Source: Acorus gramineus
Taxonomy: Eukaryota; Streptophyta; Magnoliopsida; Acorales; Acoraceae
Direction: 5' to 3'
NCBI GenBank assembly: GCA_030737835.1
Contig: CM060850.1
Coordinates: 14,898,068-14,962,067, forward strand
DNA: 64,000 bases
A model generated the notes under the pieces. That model made no database searches. It was not told where the DNA came from and saw only the letters and a list, made by a program, of their open reading frames with translations. Shown piece by piece: positions 11,373 to 41,314 of this stretch. Made by a program: the position numbers and the translations under genes. Positions within the stretch are counted from its first letter, which is position 1; each line of letters begins with the position of its first letter.

Positions 11373-11901
11373 CTCGCCTAAATTTGCAAATGAAGGATCT
11401 CTCGAAACCCTTTTCGATGGGGAAGCAATAAAATAAAGAACCCTAAAACATATTATTATTTGAGACTCAACACCACAAACTTGTTCTTACTATTAATGAA
11501 TGTAGAGTTTATTTTATTTTTATATTTTTCAAATCCCAAGATTACCGTGACGTTTAGTTAAATAATTATTCACTACTGTAGGATAACCCAAAAAAAAAAT
11601 TGTTATGTGATGGCTATACCCCGATTAGAAATTTAGAATGAACTCATGTAACAATTTCATGAAAATTTTAAATTATTTTTTTTTTTATGTTTTGGACATC
11701 AAGTCAAACAAAGAGATGACAACTCATTATTTAAACTCAACCCAAATGTGATAGGTATCTTTTAATTAATTATAAATATTGATTTCATTAAAAAATATTC
11801 AAGTCTTGGGTGACTAAAAAAACTGATTTAAAATTTATTTCAAACAAATAAAAAGATTATAATTCATGATTTCAAACTCAACTCATGAGTGATAATAGAA
11901 T

Positions 11902-12173
11902 GACATATCATGTTTGAGACCCTTTCGTCCCACCCCCTCCGTGTTAGGATCCCACCTTTGTTTTTTTTTTTTTTTTTTTGGGGGGGGGGGGGGGGGGGTG
12001 TTAGGGGTGGTAAATGAGTCGAACAAGCTAAGTTTATGACATATCATGTTTGAGGCCCTTTCGTCCCACCCCCTCCATGTTAGGATCCCACCTTTGTTTT
12101 TTTTTGGGGGGGGGGGGGGGTGTTAGGGGTGGTAAATGAGTCGAACGAGTTGAGCTTTGACCTGCTCAGACTC
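11902..12173. repeat. 136-bp tandem duplication with T/G homopolymers
   Basis: Copy 1 starts at 11902 and copy 2 at 12038. Both carry CCTTTCGTCCCACCCCCTCC, a poly-T/poly-G block and the TAGGGGTGGTAAATGAGTCG start of a hAT-like element. They differ by a few substitutions and by homopolymer length. Confidence 0.75.
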
Positions 12174-12645
12174 AGTTCGTTTAGTATCAGGTTCGGCTCA
12201 GCTCGGGACCGCGTTTTAATTTGTGTTCAAGCTCGGTTCGTTGGGCTCGTGAAAAGCTCGGTTGAACCTCGACTCGTTGGGCTCGTGAAAAGCTTGGTTG
12301 AACCTCGGCTCGGCTCGTTTGTTAAACAAGCCAAGCCAAAGCTCGAATCAAGGCTCGACTCAGGCTCATTTAGCTAAAAAAAACCTTGTTTAGCATTTGA
12401 GAAGCCACATTTCATAAATCACAACACTTTATACATGTGAAAGTAACATAAGCTTGGGCTCGGCTCGTTTTTCTTTTTTCTGTTAAGTAAAGAGCTCGTC
12501 TAGGCTCGGGCTCGACTCATTTATAAACCGAGTTTTAAAAATTGTTCAAGCTCGGCTCGTTTGTCTAATTGAACGAGCCTGAATGAGCTTTAACCGAGCC
12601 AAGCCCTAGCTGAGCCCGAGCTGCTCGGCTTGTTTACTAGTCCTA
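12124..12645. mobile_element. hAT-like non-autonomous element, GCTCG-rich
   Basis: It begins TAGGGGTGGTAAATGAG and ends TGTTTACTAGTCCTA, an imperfect inverted pair of hAT type. The inside is rich in GGCTCG/CGAGCC motifs in both orientations and has no transposase frame. The flanks are G-runs, so an 8-bp target duplication cannot be judged. A shorter relative lies at 19330-19495. Confidence 0.5.
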
Positions 12646-12732
12646 GGGGGGTAGTGTGGAGGGAGTTCAACCATTGCGATTCTGTGGGCAATCTGATTTG
12701 GCTGCAATAATGCTCTATTTTGAGGCTCTCTT

Positions 12733-14576
12733 GGTCACGCCCCAGGGCGGCCAACCCCGGGACGCGGCAAATGTATATATCATATCAGAAACCTACACAG
12801 GAGGTCAAATATATATACTCTAAACCACAAATAAAATGACAACACAGATCAAACAAGGCTGACATAATATATACACAATATAGCGGAAGCTAAATACTGA
12901 GTCTGTAACCAAAAACATATTACAGAGTCGATACACAATCATACGTCCTGTGAGAGCCAATATAAATGGAAACAACTGAACATATACCAACACGTGCCAA
13001 GCACGGAAATCAAATACATACAGCCAAGGAAAGGGATGCTGATAGCCTCTGGTACTCGCGGACGTAGCGCTGCTCCGCTACTGAAGAAGTCCCTCGGAAA
13101 GCTCCAACTGCTGCTCCGGCTCCAGCTCAGGCACAGTGGCAACTGGGGAAAAACATATGCGAGGGGTGAGCCGCACGCTCAGTGAACAGCACAACCCATG
13201 CATCACAGACGATATTTACCACAATTCCATTATTTATCCAATCTCCAAGGCATAACAACATAATCCAGTGGTTCGTACTTCGCCGAACCACCACACCCTC
13301 ACCCTCACCCATGAATGGGTGACATAGGCTATTGGGACTGATAATCATCTATTCACAAATCCAGTAGGTCGCTCATCGCCAACCCACTACACCCTCACCC
13401 TCACCCATCAATGGGTGACATAGGATTTTGGGACTGACTAGGCTGTTGGTCACCCTTAGTCCACCGATAGTCTCTCCCTCCACTCCGTAGGCCGCCTGGT
13501 CTACTCCCACATTCAGCACAGTCCGTCACCTCATCAGGAGGTGCCTACTAATGGGAGCCCTCTGTCAGGAAGGCCCTGTCTAACGCTGAGGGTAGCCTCT
13601 ACCGAATCCAACGCAGGGAACAGAACAGCCTATCCATACGCATATGATCCACTCGGATCCGCCAACTACATATCATTACAACTCAAATGTCATGAATTCC
13701 TCTGAATTCAACCAGGTGCATCATCAAGATGCGGGAACATGTACAAAAATCAGCAAGGCTGGAATATCATTGGGGGAAAGAAACTCGGAAGGGCGGCGTG
13801 AGTTCCCGTTATAGGATACCCCGACAACCAAACAAGGAACACGGAGTACCCTAACCCGGGTCTCACCGCTGTCCTTGCAAGGCCCCTCCCCTATAATATC
13901 TACCAACTATACTAATAATTATACCAATCATACAATCATTACATATAATATTATTGGGACTAGAACCTTGGGAGGGCAGCCTGAGGTCCCGATACAAGAC
14001 ATCCCGACAACCAAACAAGGAACACGGAGTACCCTAACACGGGTCTCAGCGTTGACCTCGCAGGGCTCCTCCCTATAATATTATCCTAAGGCATGCGATC
14101 TAACAGATACCAGCATTTAATTTAATAAATAAACTAGTAGGACGCATGCATAGGCCGGGGTTTCCTAGCATGAAAACCAGGGGACATGCTGCATGGCTCA
14201 TACGCATATCCTATGGGTGCAAGTCCCTAACATAAAAGCCTAGGGTAGCATGCATTCTACATTTTCATCATGCTCACATGCAATACATATTATTACAGGT
14301 TAATATAATCCACGGTGCCCCAGGAGAGGTCGGTATACGCCCCGGAACTGTGAAATTTTTGCAAACGATGCCAGAATTCGACAAAATTTTCATGAGAGGC
14401 CTAAAATGGCGCCAGGACACCAAATATGCAGTTAGATTTCCAATCGGAGTCCTCTAGCTCAGACGATAGCTAACAGTCTGAAAATAAGCGGTTCCGATCG
14501 AAAACCCTAAAAATTTTAAAAACTGCCAGGACGCTCCAACGGTTACCAGCAGGTTAAAAGTGACACAAATATAACA
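12733..14576 (-). repeat. 3' LTR of the gypsy element
   Basis: It matches 17401-19245 over its whole length with few differences; its first plus-strand base is G where the other LTR has T. It contains two ~95-bp subrepeats with CACCCTCACCCTCACCCAT (13265-13440) and two ~190-bp subrepeats with CCCGACAACCAAACAAGG (13780-14075). Confidence 0.92.
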
Positions 14577-15150
14577 TTCTTCCCCCCTTAGGAAATTTTG
14601 TCCTCAAAATATGCAAAAATATCTAGGAGGGGAAAAGATGCGGATACGCGTCACACCTGGCATCCTTGGGCTCCTAAGTGTCCTTAACACCGGAACGGTG
14701 CTGCCATCGCACCTCGACCAACTGGACGGTCTTGGTGCAGAACCTCCTCACGCGGCGGTCCATGATCTCAATCGACTGCTCCACGAATGACTATCCGGCT
14801 CAGAGACGAGCGGCTCGAACGGGATGACGTGGGCAGGATCGCGGACACACCTTTACCCAACTGCGAACCCACCACTCCAAGACGGAGAGGTAAGAATTGG
14901 CGCTGAGGTGAGCCTCCGATAAACTCCAGGAAGCTCTCCTCGCAAGAAGGGGACCACTCGAACCGGACATCCTTCCGAGTACGGCGGTTAAGAGGAACAG
15001 CTATCTTCGAGAGTCCCTCGTCAAGCTTCCTACAATAACCCTCCAACTCGGGAAGCTCCGAATCCTTGCGGGGTTCGACGGCCTACGCCAATTCGACATA
15101 GCAAACGTCTTACCCGGGTCCACAGATATGCCTTTACCAGAAACCACTCA
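14577..15150 (-). pseudogene. Remnants of gypsy pol (reverse transcriptase and chromodomain-like end)
   Basis: At 14768-15046 the minus strand encodes EGLSKIAVPLNRRTRKDVRF followed by EWSPSCEESFLE, the end of a gypsy reverse transcriptase palm/thumb region; VDPGKTFAMSNW-like sequence lies just upstream. At about 14640-14760 it reads MDRRVRRFCTKTVQLVEVRW, then a stop, then DAYPHLFP, as in the C-terminal chromodomain tail of Tekay/Del-type chromoviruses. RNase H and integrase are deleted between the two pieces. The chromovirus assignment is an inference from these short remnants. Confidence 0.7.
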
Positions 15151-15199
15151 GCCCAAAAGGCCTTAACCTCTAACCAAACTAGCACTTGATCTCTCATCT

Positions 15200-15860
15200 A
15201 TCTGATGCTTCCATGGCATCCCTTACCTGGGAAAAGAAACCTCGGGAGGGCACCATGAAATCCCGATATAGGATACCCCGACAACCAAACAAGGAACACG
15301 AAGTACCCTAGCCCGGGTTCCAACGCCGACCTCACAAGGCCCCTTAATCCAGAAAGGAACACTGGAAGAAGACATCATTTAAAAGAACACCACTAACTCC
15401 TCCGGATCATCTACATCTAGATGATCACCCAACGATGTCATTCAACATCCTTTGCAAGACCCGACCCAACATCATTGGGAACGGTCCAACAGAAATTGGG
15501 TTACGAGCGACCCGCCTTCGCCTCATCCACACCCTCACTCCCGAAAGGAGACATTTTGGGACTTTGGGAGAGACTTAGACTGCTCTCTACCCCTGGTCCA
15601 CCGGTAGCCTCTCCCCGCTCCGTAGCTCGCCTGGTCCTCTGACCGGGAGCCTGTCTAACGCCGGGGCTGTACTACGCGGATCCAACTAAGGGGAGAGCGA
15701 TTCCACGCTCGCGACACCATTCAATAATCTCTTACCGGGTAGCCCCTACCTAGCATACTCCCAAATTCAGTACCCCTCCGACTGCATCGGCGGTACCTAC
15801 TGATGGGAACTCACTGCCAGGACAGCAAAAACCCGGCTTCCTTAACCCAATCAACCACTC
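15200..15860 (-). repeat. Diverged LTR-like segment inside the gypsy element
   Basis: This stretch replaces most of pol. It carries blocks also found in the element's LTRs, in the same orientation but clearly diverged: GGATACCCCGACAACCAAAC followed by AAGGAACACGAAGTACCCTA (15270-15315), CACACCCTCACTCCC (15527-15541) and GTCCACCGGTAGCCTCTCCC (15596-15615). It looks like part of an LTR from a related subfamily brought in by nested insertion or recombination. Confidence 0.6.
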
Positions 15861-15865
15861 TTAAC

Positions 15866-17281
15866 TCACTCATCCAGATACCCCACACTTGCATAATAAC
15901 CACCAATTACACACACAACTATCCTTATACTAGAGAGCTGGGAACTTAGGATAATACCTCGAACCATGACACCCGAAGGCTGCGCCTCCTCGGCCGTAAG
16001 CGCTGCAACTCTGCCTTGAACCAACCGCGGCTGAGGAGCAGGGGCACGCCTCGCCGGCTGCACTGGCTGCTGCTGGCGCTGAGGCTGCTGCTGCTGCTGG
16101 CGCGGAAGCTGCTGCTGCAAGAACGGCGGCTGCTGAGGTGGCACTCGGGGTCGGCCAGCATCAGGGCAATTGTATCTGATATGCCCGATGCGCTGACAAT
16201 GGAAACAGCGCCGCTTCTCCGGCTGCCAGGACTGGATGGGCACTGCTGCAATGGGTGCTGGATCCCACACTGGCACCGCATCTGCTGGAGGAGAGGCAGC
16301 CGCTGACTGCTCGAAGCGGGGCCTCTTCCTCTTGCGCTGCCCCTGGTCCTGACTCCCGGAAGGACCCTGATCTGAAGAAGGGGTCGGAGCCCGCACTTGA
16401 ATCCCGAGGTCTCTCTCGACGGTCTTCGCCCGAGACACTAAGTCGGAGTACCTCGTGAAAGCGTGGGCAGTGACGTGCACCCGGATAGCGCTGCTGAGAC
16501 CCAGCTCGAATCGCCGGCATCTCGTGACCTCGTCCATCACCAACGCTGGAGCAAATCTGGACAGACTCGTGAAGCGCGTAGAGTAATCAGCAACTGACAT
16601 GGAACCCTGCGTCAGCTGCTCGAACTCCCGCTCCACTAGCTGCCGCGCCGAGAACGGGAAGTACTCCTCCAAGAAATACCTCCGGAAACCCGCCCAAGAA
16701 AGCTGCTCCACTCCCTCTGGAATGTCCACCACTCGGGTAGCCCACCAATCAGCGGCGTCACCCTTCAGCATGAAGGTGGCCAGGGCGACTCGCTGGCGAT
16801 CGGTGCAAAGCATGGCCGCGAAAATGGTATCCACCTCCCTCAACCAACGCTCTGGCGCAAGGGGATCTGCCGACTGCCCATGAAACTCGGGAGGATGGAG
16901 CTTTAGAAAGGCGCTGAGGCCGCTCTGCTGCACTCGCGCTGCCGCCTCTAGCTCCTCCTCCCTCTGCAGGGGATCCTCAACTCTCGCTGCCGGAACTGCC
17001 ACAGGAACTGGGGGTACATCGGGTACCACAGGCGGATCTGCCACCAAGGGGACCGGCGGAACTGCCTCGCGGGTCGCCCTCAGCTCCTGAATCTCCCTAG
17101 CCTGCTCTGCCAACATCCGCGTCTGTGTCTCCACCAAATCAGCCAACCGAGCGAAAGCACGCTCCCAAGCAGGAGGCTCCTGCGTCAAGGGCTCTCCGGT
17201 AGCATCCTCGTCTCTGGTAGGTCCGGAAACCTCCAAAGACCGAGAGGGACCTCGTCCGCGCCGTCCTCTGCGAGGAGGCAT
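15866..17281 (-). CDS. Gypsy retrotransposon Gag polyprotein, truncated before protease
   Basis: A 471-aa frame begins MPPRRGRRGRGPSRSLE, about 100 bp downstream of the primer binding site. It contains a coiled-coil-like stretch (about 40-72), a retrotransposon gag domain (about 120-290, with FHGQSADPLAPERWLREVD, GDAADWW and FEQLTQGSMSVADYSTRF), a basic Q/P/R-rich linker, and a CCHC zinc knuckle (C359, C362, H367, C372) that would bind the element's RNA. It would form cytoplasmic virus-like particles. The frame continues into VMVRGIIL, the usual entry to the aspartic protease, but then runs into unrelated sequence and stops, so the protease active site is missing. Base composition is much more GC-rich than the flanks. 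Confidence 0.9.
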   Translation of the reverse strand: MPPRRGRRGRGPSRSLEVSGPTRDEDATGEPLTQEPPAWERAFARLADLVETQTRMLAEQAREIQELRATREAVPPVPLVADPPVVPDVPPVPVAVPAARVEDPLQREEELEAAARVQQSGLSAFLKLHPPEFHGQSADPLAPERWLREVDTIFAAMLCTDRQRVALATFMLKGDAADWWATRVVDIPEGVEQLSWAGFRRYFLEEYFPFSARQLVEREFEQLTQGSMSVADYSTRFTSLSRFAPALVMDEVTRCRRFELGLSSAIRVHVTAHAFTRYSDLVSRAKTVERDLGIQVRAPTPSSDQGPSGSQDQGQRKRKRPRFEQSAAASPPADAVPVWDPAPIAAVPIQSWQPEKRRCFHCQRIGHIRYNCPDAGRPRVPPQQPPFLQQQLPRQQQQQPQRQQQPVQPARRAPAPQPRLVQGRVAALTAEEAQPSGVMVRGIILSSQLSSIRIVVCVIGGYYASVGYLDE

Positions 17282-17383
17282 ATTAGAACCCTAAGAAAAC
17301 CAGACACTAGGATCGGAATACTCACATCAAAATCCTAGGACTCATCTCTACGAAAGGAGGACTATTGGCTCTGACAGGACCAG

Positions 17384-17395
17384 GCTCTGATACCA
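17384..17395 (-). other. Primer binding site, initiator-Met tRNA type
   Basis: The minus strand reads TGGTATCAGAGC, starting 5 nt inside the 5' LTR. This is the standard complement of the 3' end of plant initiator Met tRNA used by many gypsy and copia elements. Confidence 0.85.
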
Positions 17396-17400
17396 ACTTT

Positions 17401-19245
17401 TGTCACGCCCCAGGGCGGCCAACCCCGGGTCGCGGCAAGTGTATATATCATATCAGAAACCTACACAGGAGGTCAAATATATATACTCTAAACCACAAAT
17501 AAAATGACAACACAGATCAAACAAGGCTGACATAATATATACACAATATAGCGGAAGCTAAAACTGAGTCTGTAATCCAAAACATATTACAGACTCGATA
17601 CACAATCATACGTCCTGTGAGAGCCAATATACATGGAAACAACTGAACATATACCAACACGTGCCAAGCACGGAAATCAAATACATACAGCCAAGGAAAG
17701 GGATGCTGATAGCCTCTGGTACTCGCGGACGTAGCGCTGCTCCGCTACTGAAGAAATCCCTCGGAAAGCTCCAACTGCTGCTCCGGCTCCAGCTCAGGCT
17801 CAGTGGCAACTGGGGAAAAACATATGCGAGGGGTGAGCCGCACGCTCAGTGAACAGCACAACCCATGCATCACAGACTATATTTACCACAATTCCATTAT
17901 TTATCCAATCTCCAATACATAACAACATAATCCAGTGGTTCGTACTTCGCCGAACCACCACACCCTCACCCTCACCCATCAATGGGTGACATAGGCTATT
18001 GGGACTGATAATCATCTATTCACAAATCCAGTAGGTCGCTCATCGCCAACCCACTACACCCTCACCCTCACCCATCAATGGGTGACATAGGATTTTGGGA
18101 CTGACTAGGCTGTTGGTCACCCTTGGTCCACCGATAGTCTCTCCCTCCACTCCGTAGGCCGCCTGGTCTACTCCCACATTCAGCACAGTCCGTCACCTCA
18201 TCAGGAGGTGCCTACTAATGGGAGCCCTCTGTCAGGAAGGCCCTGTCTAACGCTGAGGGTAGCCTCTACCGAATCCAACGCAGGGAACAGAACAGCCTAT
18301 CCATACGCATATGATCCACTCGGATCCGCCAACTACATATCATTACAACTCAAATGTCATGAATTCCTCTGAATTCAACCAGGTGCATCATCAAGATGCG
18401 GGAACATGTACAAAAATCAGCAAGGCTGGAATATCATTGGGGGAAAGAAACTCGGAAGGGCGGCGTGAGTTCCCGTTATAGGATACCCCGACAACCAAAC
18501 AAGGAACACGGAGTACCCTAACCCGGGTCTCACCGCTGTCCTTGCAAGGCCCCTCCCCTATAATATCTACCAACTATACTAATAATTATACCAATCATAC
18601 AATCATTACATATAATATTATTGGGACTAGAACCTTGGGAGGGCAGCCCGAGGTCCCGATACAGGACATCCCGACAACCAAACAAGGAACACGGAGTACC
18701 CTAACACGGGTCTCAGCGTTGACCTCGCAAGGCTCCTCCCTATAATATTATCCTAAGGCATGCGATCTAACAGATACCAGCATTTAATTTAATAAATAAA
18801 ACTAGTAGGATGCATGCATAGGCCGGGGTTTCCTAGCATGAAAACCAGGGGACATGCTGCATGGCTCATACGCATATCCTATGGGTGCAAGTCCCTAACA
18901 TAAAAGCCTAGGGTAACATGCATTTCTACATATTCATCAGGCTCACATGCAATACATATTATTACAGGTTAATATAATCCACGGTGCCCCAGGAGAGGTC
19001 GGTATACGCCCCGGAACTGCGAAATTTTTACAAACGATGCCAGAATTCGACAAAATTTTCATGAGAGGCCTAAAATGGCGCCAGGACACCAAATATGCAG
19101 TTAGATTTCCAATCGGAGTCCTCTAGCTCAGACGATAGCTAACAGTCTGAAAATAAGCGGTTCCGATCGAAAACCCTAAAAATTTTAAAAACTGCCAGGA
19201 CGCTCCAACGGTTACCAGCAGGTTAAAAGTGACACAAATATAACA
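17401..19245 (-). repeat. 5' LTR of the gypsy element
   Basis: Near-identical partner of 12733-14576. It is followed on the plus-strand side by the target duplication CTCTT at 19246-19250. It would contain the element's promoter in minus-strand orientation. Confidence 0.92.
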
Positions 19246-19329
19246 CTCTTGGTCTCAACCCAAGGCATTTTGGAGAACGCCAAGATCTTTATTATCTCTC
19301 AGGGTTATTTTTGTGGTGGGGCCTCTTCG

Positions 19330-19495
19330 ATAGGGTTGGTAAATGAGCCAAGCAGCTCAGGCTCTTCTCGATTAAAGCTCGTTCAGACTCGTTCGACTAG
19401 ACAAACAAATCGAGCTTGAACAAATTTTAAAGCTCCATTTGTAAACGAGCTAAGCCTCAGATTTGACGAGCTCGTTTACCAGCTCACTGAATCAT
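19330..19495. mobile_element. Short hAT-like GCTCG repeat
   Basis: It begins TAGGGTTGGTAAATGAGCC and ends CGTTTACCAGCTC, an inverted pair, with AGCTCG/CGAGCT motifs between. It is a small relative of the element at 12124-12645. Confidence 0.4.
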
Positions 19496-19579
19496 TAACT
19501 TATTTGGTCCCTAATTTTGATTTTCTCTCTCTCGACTCTCATCTTTGTCTCTGCAATGAAAAGGGGAAAACCCTAGCCG

Positions 19580-19815
19580 TCACCGTCAGTCCGTCGATCC
19601 CTCTCTCGCGGCAATCTATCGGCGTCGTCGGCAATCTCTCGGCGTTCCTCTGTGTTCTGTCGGCTCGGCGATCCCTCCCTCCCAGCAATCTCTTGGCGTT
19701 CCTCTCTGTCGGTTTGGCGATCCCTCCCTCTCGGCAATCTCTCGGCGTCGGCGTTCTTCGGCGATCCTCGGCGATCTCTCTCTCTCTCTCGGAAGCCTCT
19801 CTCTCTCAGGTATGA
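19580..19815. repeat. GC-rich degenerate tandem repeat (CGGCAATCTCTCGGCGT units)
   Basis: Units of the form GGCGATCCCTCCCTC followed by GGCAATCTCTCGGCGT recur about three times with shorter partial units between, then a CT run and CTCAGGTATGA. It resembles a CT-rich 5' leader with a donor site, but no downstream exon is recognisable. Confidence 0.5.
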
Positions 19816-21242
19816 TTTTTTTGGTGAGAATTGATTTATTGAACTTTCTTCATTGATTTCACTCCTGGTGTTCACTTGATTGGATGATTTTGGAAAGTGA
19901 GCTAAAAGAGAGAGATTTCTATTTTATAATGATTTCATATGGTAGATCAGGTGTTTATCATTATCTATTTTGGGTGGATTGTTAAAAGTTTAATTTTTTG
20001 CTTTGAAATTCAGATATGTTGGTTAGATCGTGTTTAATTAAGTTGTTACACATTCTTTTGAATCTGATTTTTGGAACCTGGAAACTTAGTAATTCTGATT
20101 TGTTTTGAAAAAAAAAATGTGATTTGATGAAATGTTGGTGAATGCCTTTTTTCACATCTGGGTTTTCTTCCTATTTCTTTTCAAATTTTCACGTTAATTT
20201 TCACATCTGGGTTATTGTTTTGTGTTTTTTTTTTTCTTCGGATCTATGGTTTTCATATTTTTACACAGTGTGATTCTAATGACTAGGACATGAAATATGA
20301 TTGTGATGAAGGATGACAAACAAATTTCAATCATATTGAGCATATATTCATCACGCCCCATTGAAAGTTATCCCATGTGCCTCCCCCCATCTAAAAGTGA
20401 TATCATGTACTTTTAAACATCATGTGTGATATATGTTACATCATGTAATTTTTAAAATTTACATTGTATACTTTTAAATACCATGTGATATATGTTACAC
20501 CATATACTTTTGAAGAAAGCAATCAATATTACGGAATCTTAAACATTTACTTAAACAATATGTAAATTTCATAAAAATTTTAATCATAAAAATTTGCATA
20601 AATTTTTTATTTGAAATAGTGACAATCATTATTTTATATTTTACCAAGTATTTTTTTAATTTTTTTTTATCTTTTTCTAATTAAAAAGCCAGAAAAACAA
20701 AACAATGAAGTGACCATTGGGAGCATATATTCATCACGCCCTATTGAAAGTTACCTTATGTGCCTCCCCCGCGTAAAAGGTACATCATGTACTTATGAAC
20801 ATAGAAGTGATTCTCCTAGCATTTTTTGTGAAGGTTTACACAAGTATAAAAACTTTAAAAATCATAACATGTACAAAAGTCATCATAGAAGTGATTGTCC
20901 TAACATTTCTAATTTAGAAACTAAGAAAAGAAAGGGTGAAACTCGTGCCTACCCTCACTTTTAATCCCCCAAATCTCATAATTGAGAATAGTAAAAATTC
21001 CTCATTTTCAAGACCAAATTATATAGCAAAAACTTACCCAGCCAAGAAAATTCAACTATATATATAATGAACAAGGTTTTCTGCATTTAAGTTCATTTTT
21101 TTTTCTCCCCACATAAATCATATATGCACGCAAAAAAAACCAAGGGAATGAGTTTTTCCTGTCTGTGTATATATCTTGCAAAAAATGGCAGTCCACAAAT
21201 TTGATCACCCAGAGAGCATCTAAACGAGTTCTGTGCGTACTT
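19816..21242. other. AT-rich intergenic region with a direct repeat
   Basis: No gene is visible. A ~90-bp segment beginning GAGCATATATTCATCACGCC occurs at about 20337 and again at about 20722, in the same orientation and with about 85% similarity by eye. The rest is A/T-rich. Confidence 0.5.
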
Positions 21243-40606
<19,364 letters not shown>

Positions 40607-41044
40607 TGCGCGAACAATTTTTTTGAGGTTCTTGGTTTTGGTTTTCGCTCTGGCTCCCTCACAAGCTTCGGAGGGGTTTTTGTGTTGTTTCTGAAGCGCG
40701 TGTGTTATCCGGAGTCACTGATCACCATGCTTTCGTGTTTTTTGTGTGGGCTGTAGGCGTCCGGATGGATCGACCGTTGGATTCGAATTTGATGGTGGAA
40801 GTTTTTTTTTTTTTTTCCCTTGGTAAAAAGGCCCATAGAGCGCAGATACACAAATTCCATGTTGCAGCCCGTTATGCAGTTTCATACGTTATGATAACGT
40901 AATACATACTACACTATAACCCAAATTTTGTTTTCATTTTTTCACCATGAAATAAAATAACTAATGTATCTAAGTATATACTTCATTTCATATAACAGTA
41001 TACATTTCAAATAGTGAGTGTATGATTTAAAAAAAAAAAAAAAA
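40607..41044. other. Upstream region of the alanyl-tRNA synthetase gene
   Basis: Contains the 5' leader and probable promoter for minus-strand transcription. A poly-T tract lies at 40804-40817 and a poly-A tract at 41030-41046. A CT/GA run at about 40492-40519 sits in intron 1, just after the first donor. I cannot place a start site with confidence. Confidence 0.4.
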
Positions 41045-41245
41045 AAGATGAACTACAATTAGGACTGCAATGGAAGCTGTATGTATCTTTTTTCAGACCC
41101 ACAAGAAGCTACATAAACTAACTGGGCCCAAAGCCAATAGCAACAACACTTCCCACATGGGGAATAAACCAGAGATTGAACCCAGGATCTCCGCTTCAAA
41201 GCAGGTGCATCTCAACCACTGTGCTAGCTAGTGGCGGTACAAGAT
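41045..41245 (-). mobile_element. tRNA-derived SINE ending in a T tract
   Basis: On the minus strand the sequence reads TAGCTAGCACAGTGGTTGAG (box A region) and, about 30 nt on, GATCCTGGGTTCAATCTC (box B region). A ~130-nt body follows, ending at a T run that appears as A's at 41030-41046 on the plus strand. T-tailed SINEs are known in plants (p-SINE1, Au). The tRNA part cannot fold as a complete cloverleaf, so it is not a tRNA gene. It lies immediately left of the MULE insertion. Confidence 0.55.
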
Positions 41246-41274
41246 TTTTTGTTTTTGCCTACCGTTAATAGGAT

Positions 41275-41314
41275 GGGTGCGTCTAACCCCACCAGCTATT
41301 TTGCTCTCCCCCCT
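41275..41314 (+). repeat. Left terminal inverted repeat of the composite MULE
   Basis: It starts GGGTGCGTCTAACCCCACCA and pairs with 50486-50525. A looser similarity continues inward as C-rich and A-rich stretches on both sides. TAATAGGAT lies immediately outside. Confidence 0.9.

Larger units (their letters stand above)
11373..12727. other. Intergenic region with a tandem duplication and a hAT-like element
   Basis: No gene is visible. The first 500 bp is AT-rich. A 136-bp segment that begins GACATATCATGTTTGAG and holds a T-run, a G-run and TTAGGGGTGGTAAATGAGTC occurs at 11902 and again at 12038. The second copy runs into the hAT-like element described separately. Confidence 0.5.
12733..19245 (-). 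mobile_element. Ty3/gypsy LTR retrotransposon, internally deleted
   Basis: Two nearly identical 1.84-kb LTRs (12733-14576 and 17401-19245) flank an internal region, and CTCTT is present on both sides (12728-12732, 19246-19250). In minus-strand orientation the LTR starts TGTTATATTTGTG and ends GGGGCGTGACA. The primer binding site TGGTATCAGAGC (initiator Met tRNA type) lies just inside the 5' LTR (17384-17395). A purine tract GGGGGGAAGAA abuts the 3' LTR. Gag is intact, but protease, most of reverse transcriptase, RNase H and integrase are missing. The copy could be mobilised only in trans. Confidence 0.92.

Noticed and set aside
13875-14078. Short frames inside the LTRs, repeated at 18542-18745
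   Set aside because: Present twice only because the LTRs are duplicated; no coding signature.
16016-16883. Plus-strand frames opposite gag
   Set aside because: They are shadows of the GC-rich gag frame and match no protein family I recognise.
41200-41245. Possible tRNA gene
   Set aside because: Boxes A and B are present but the arms do not pair as a cloverleaf and a SINE body with a T tail follows.
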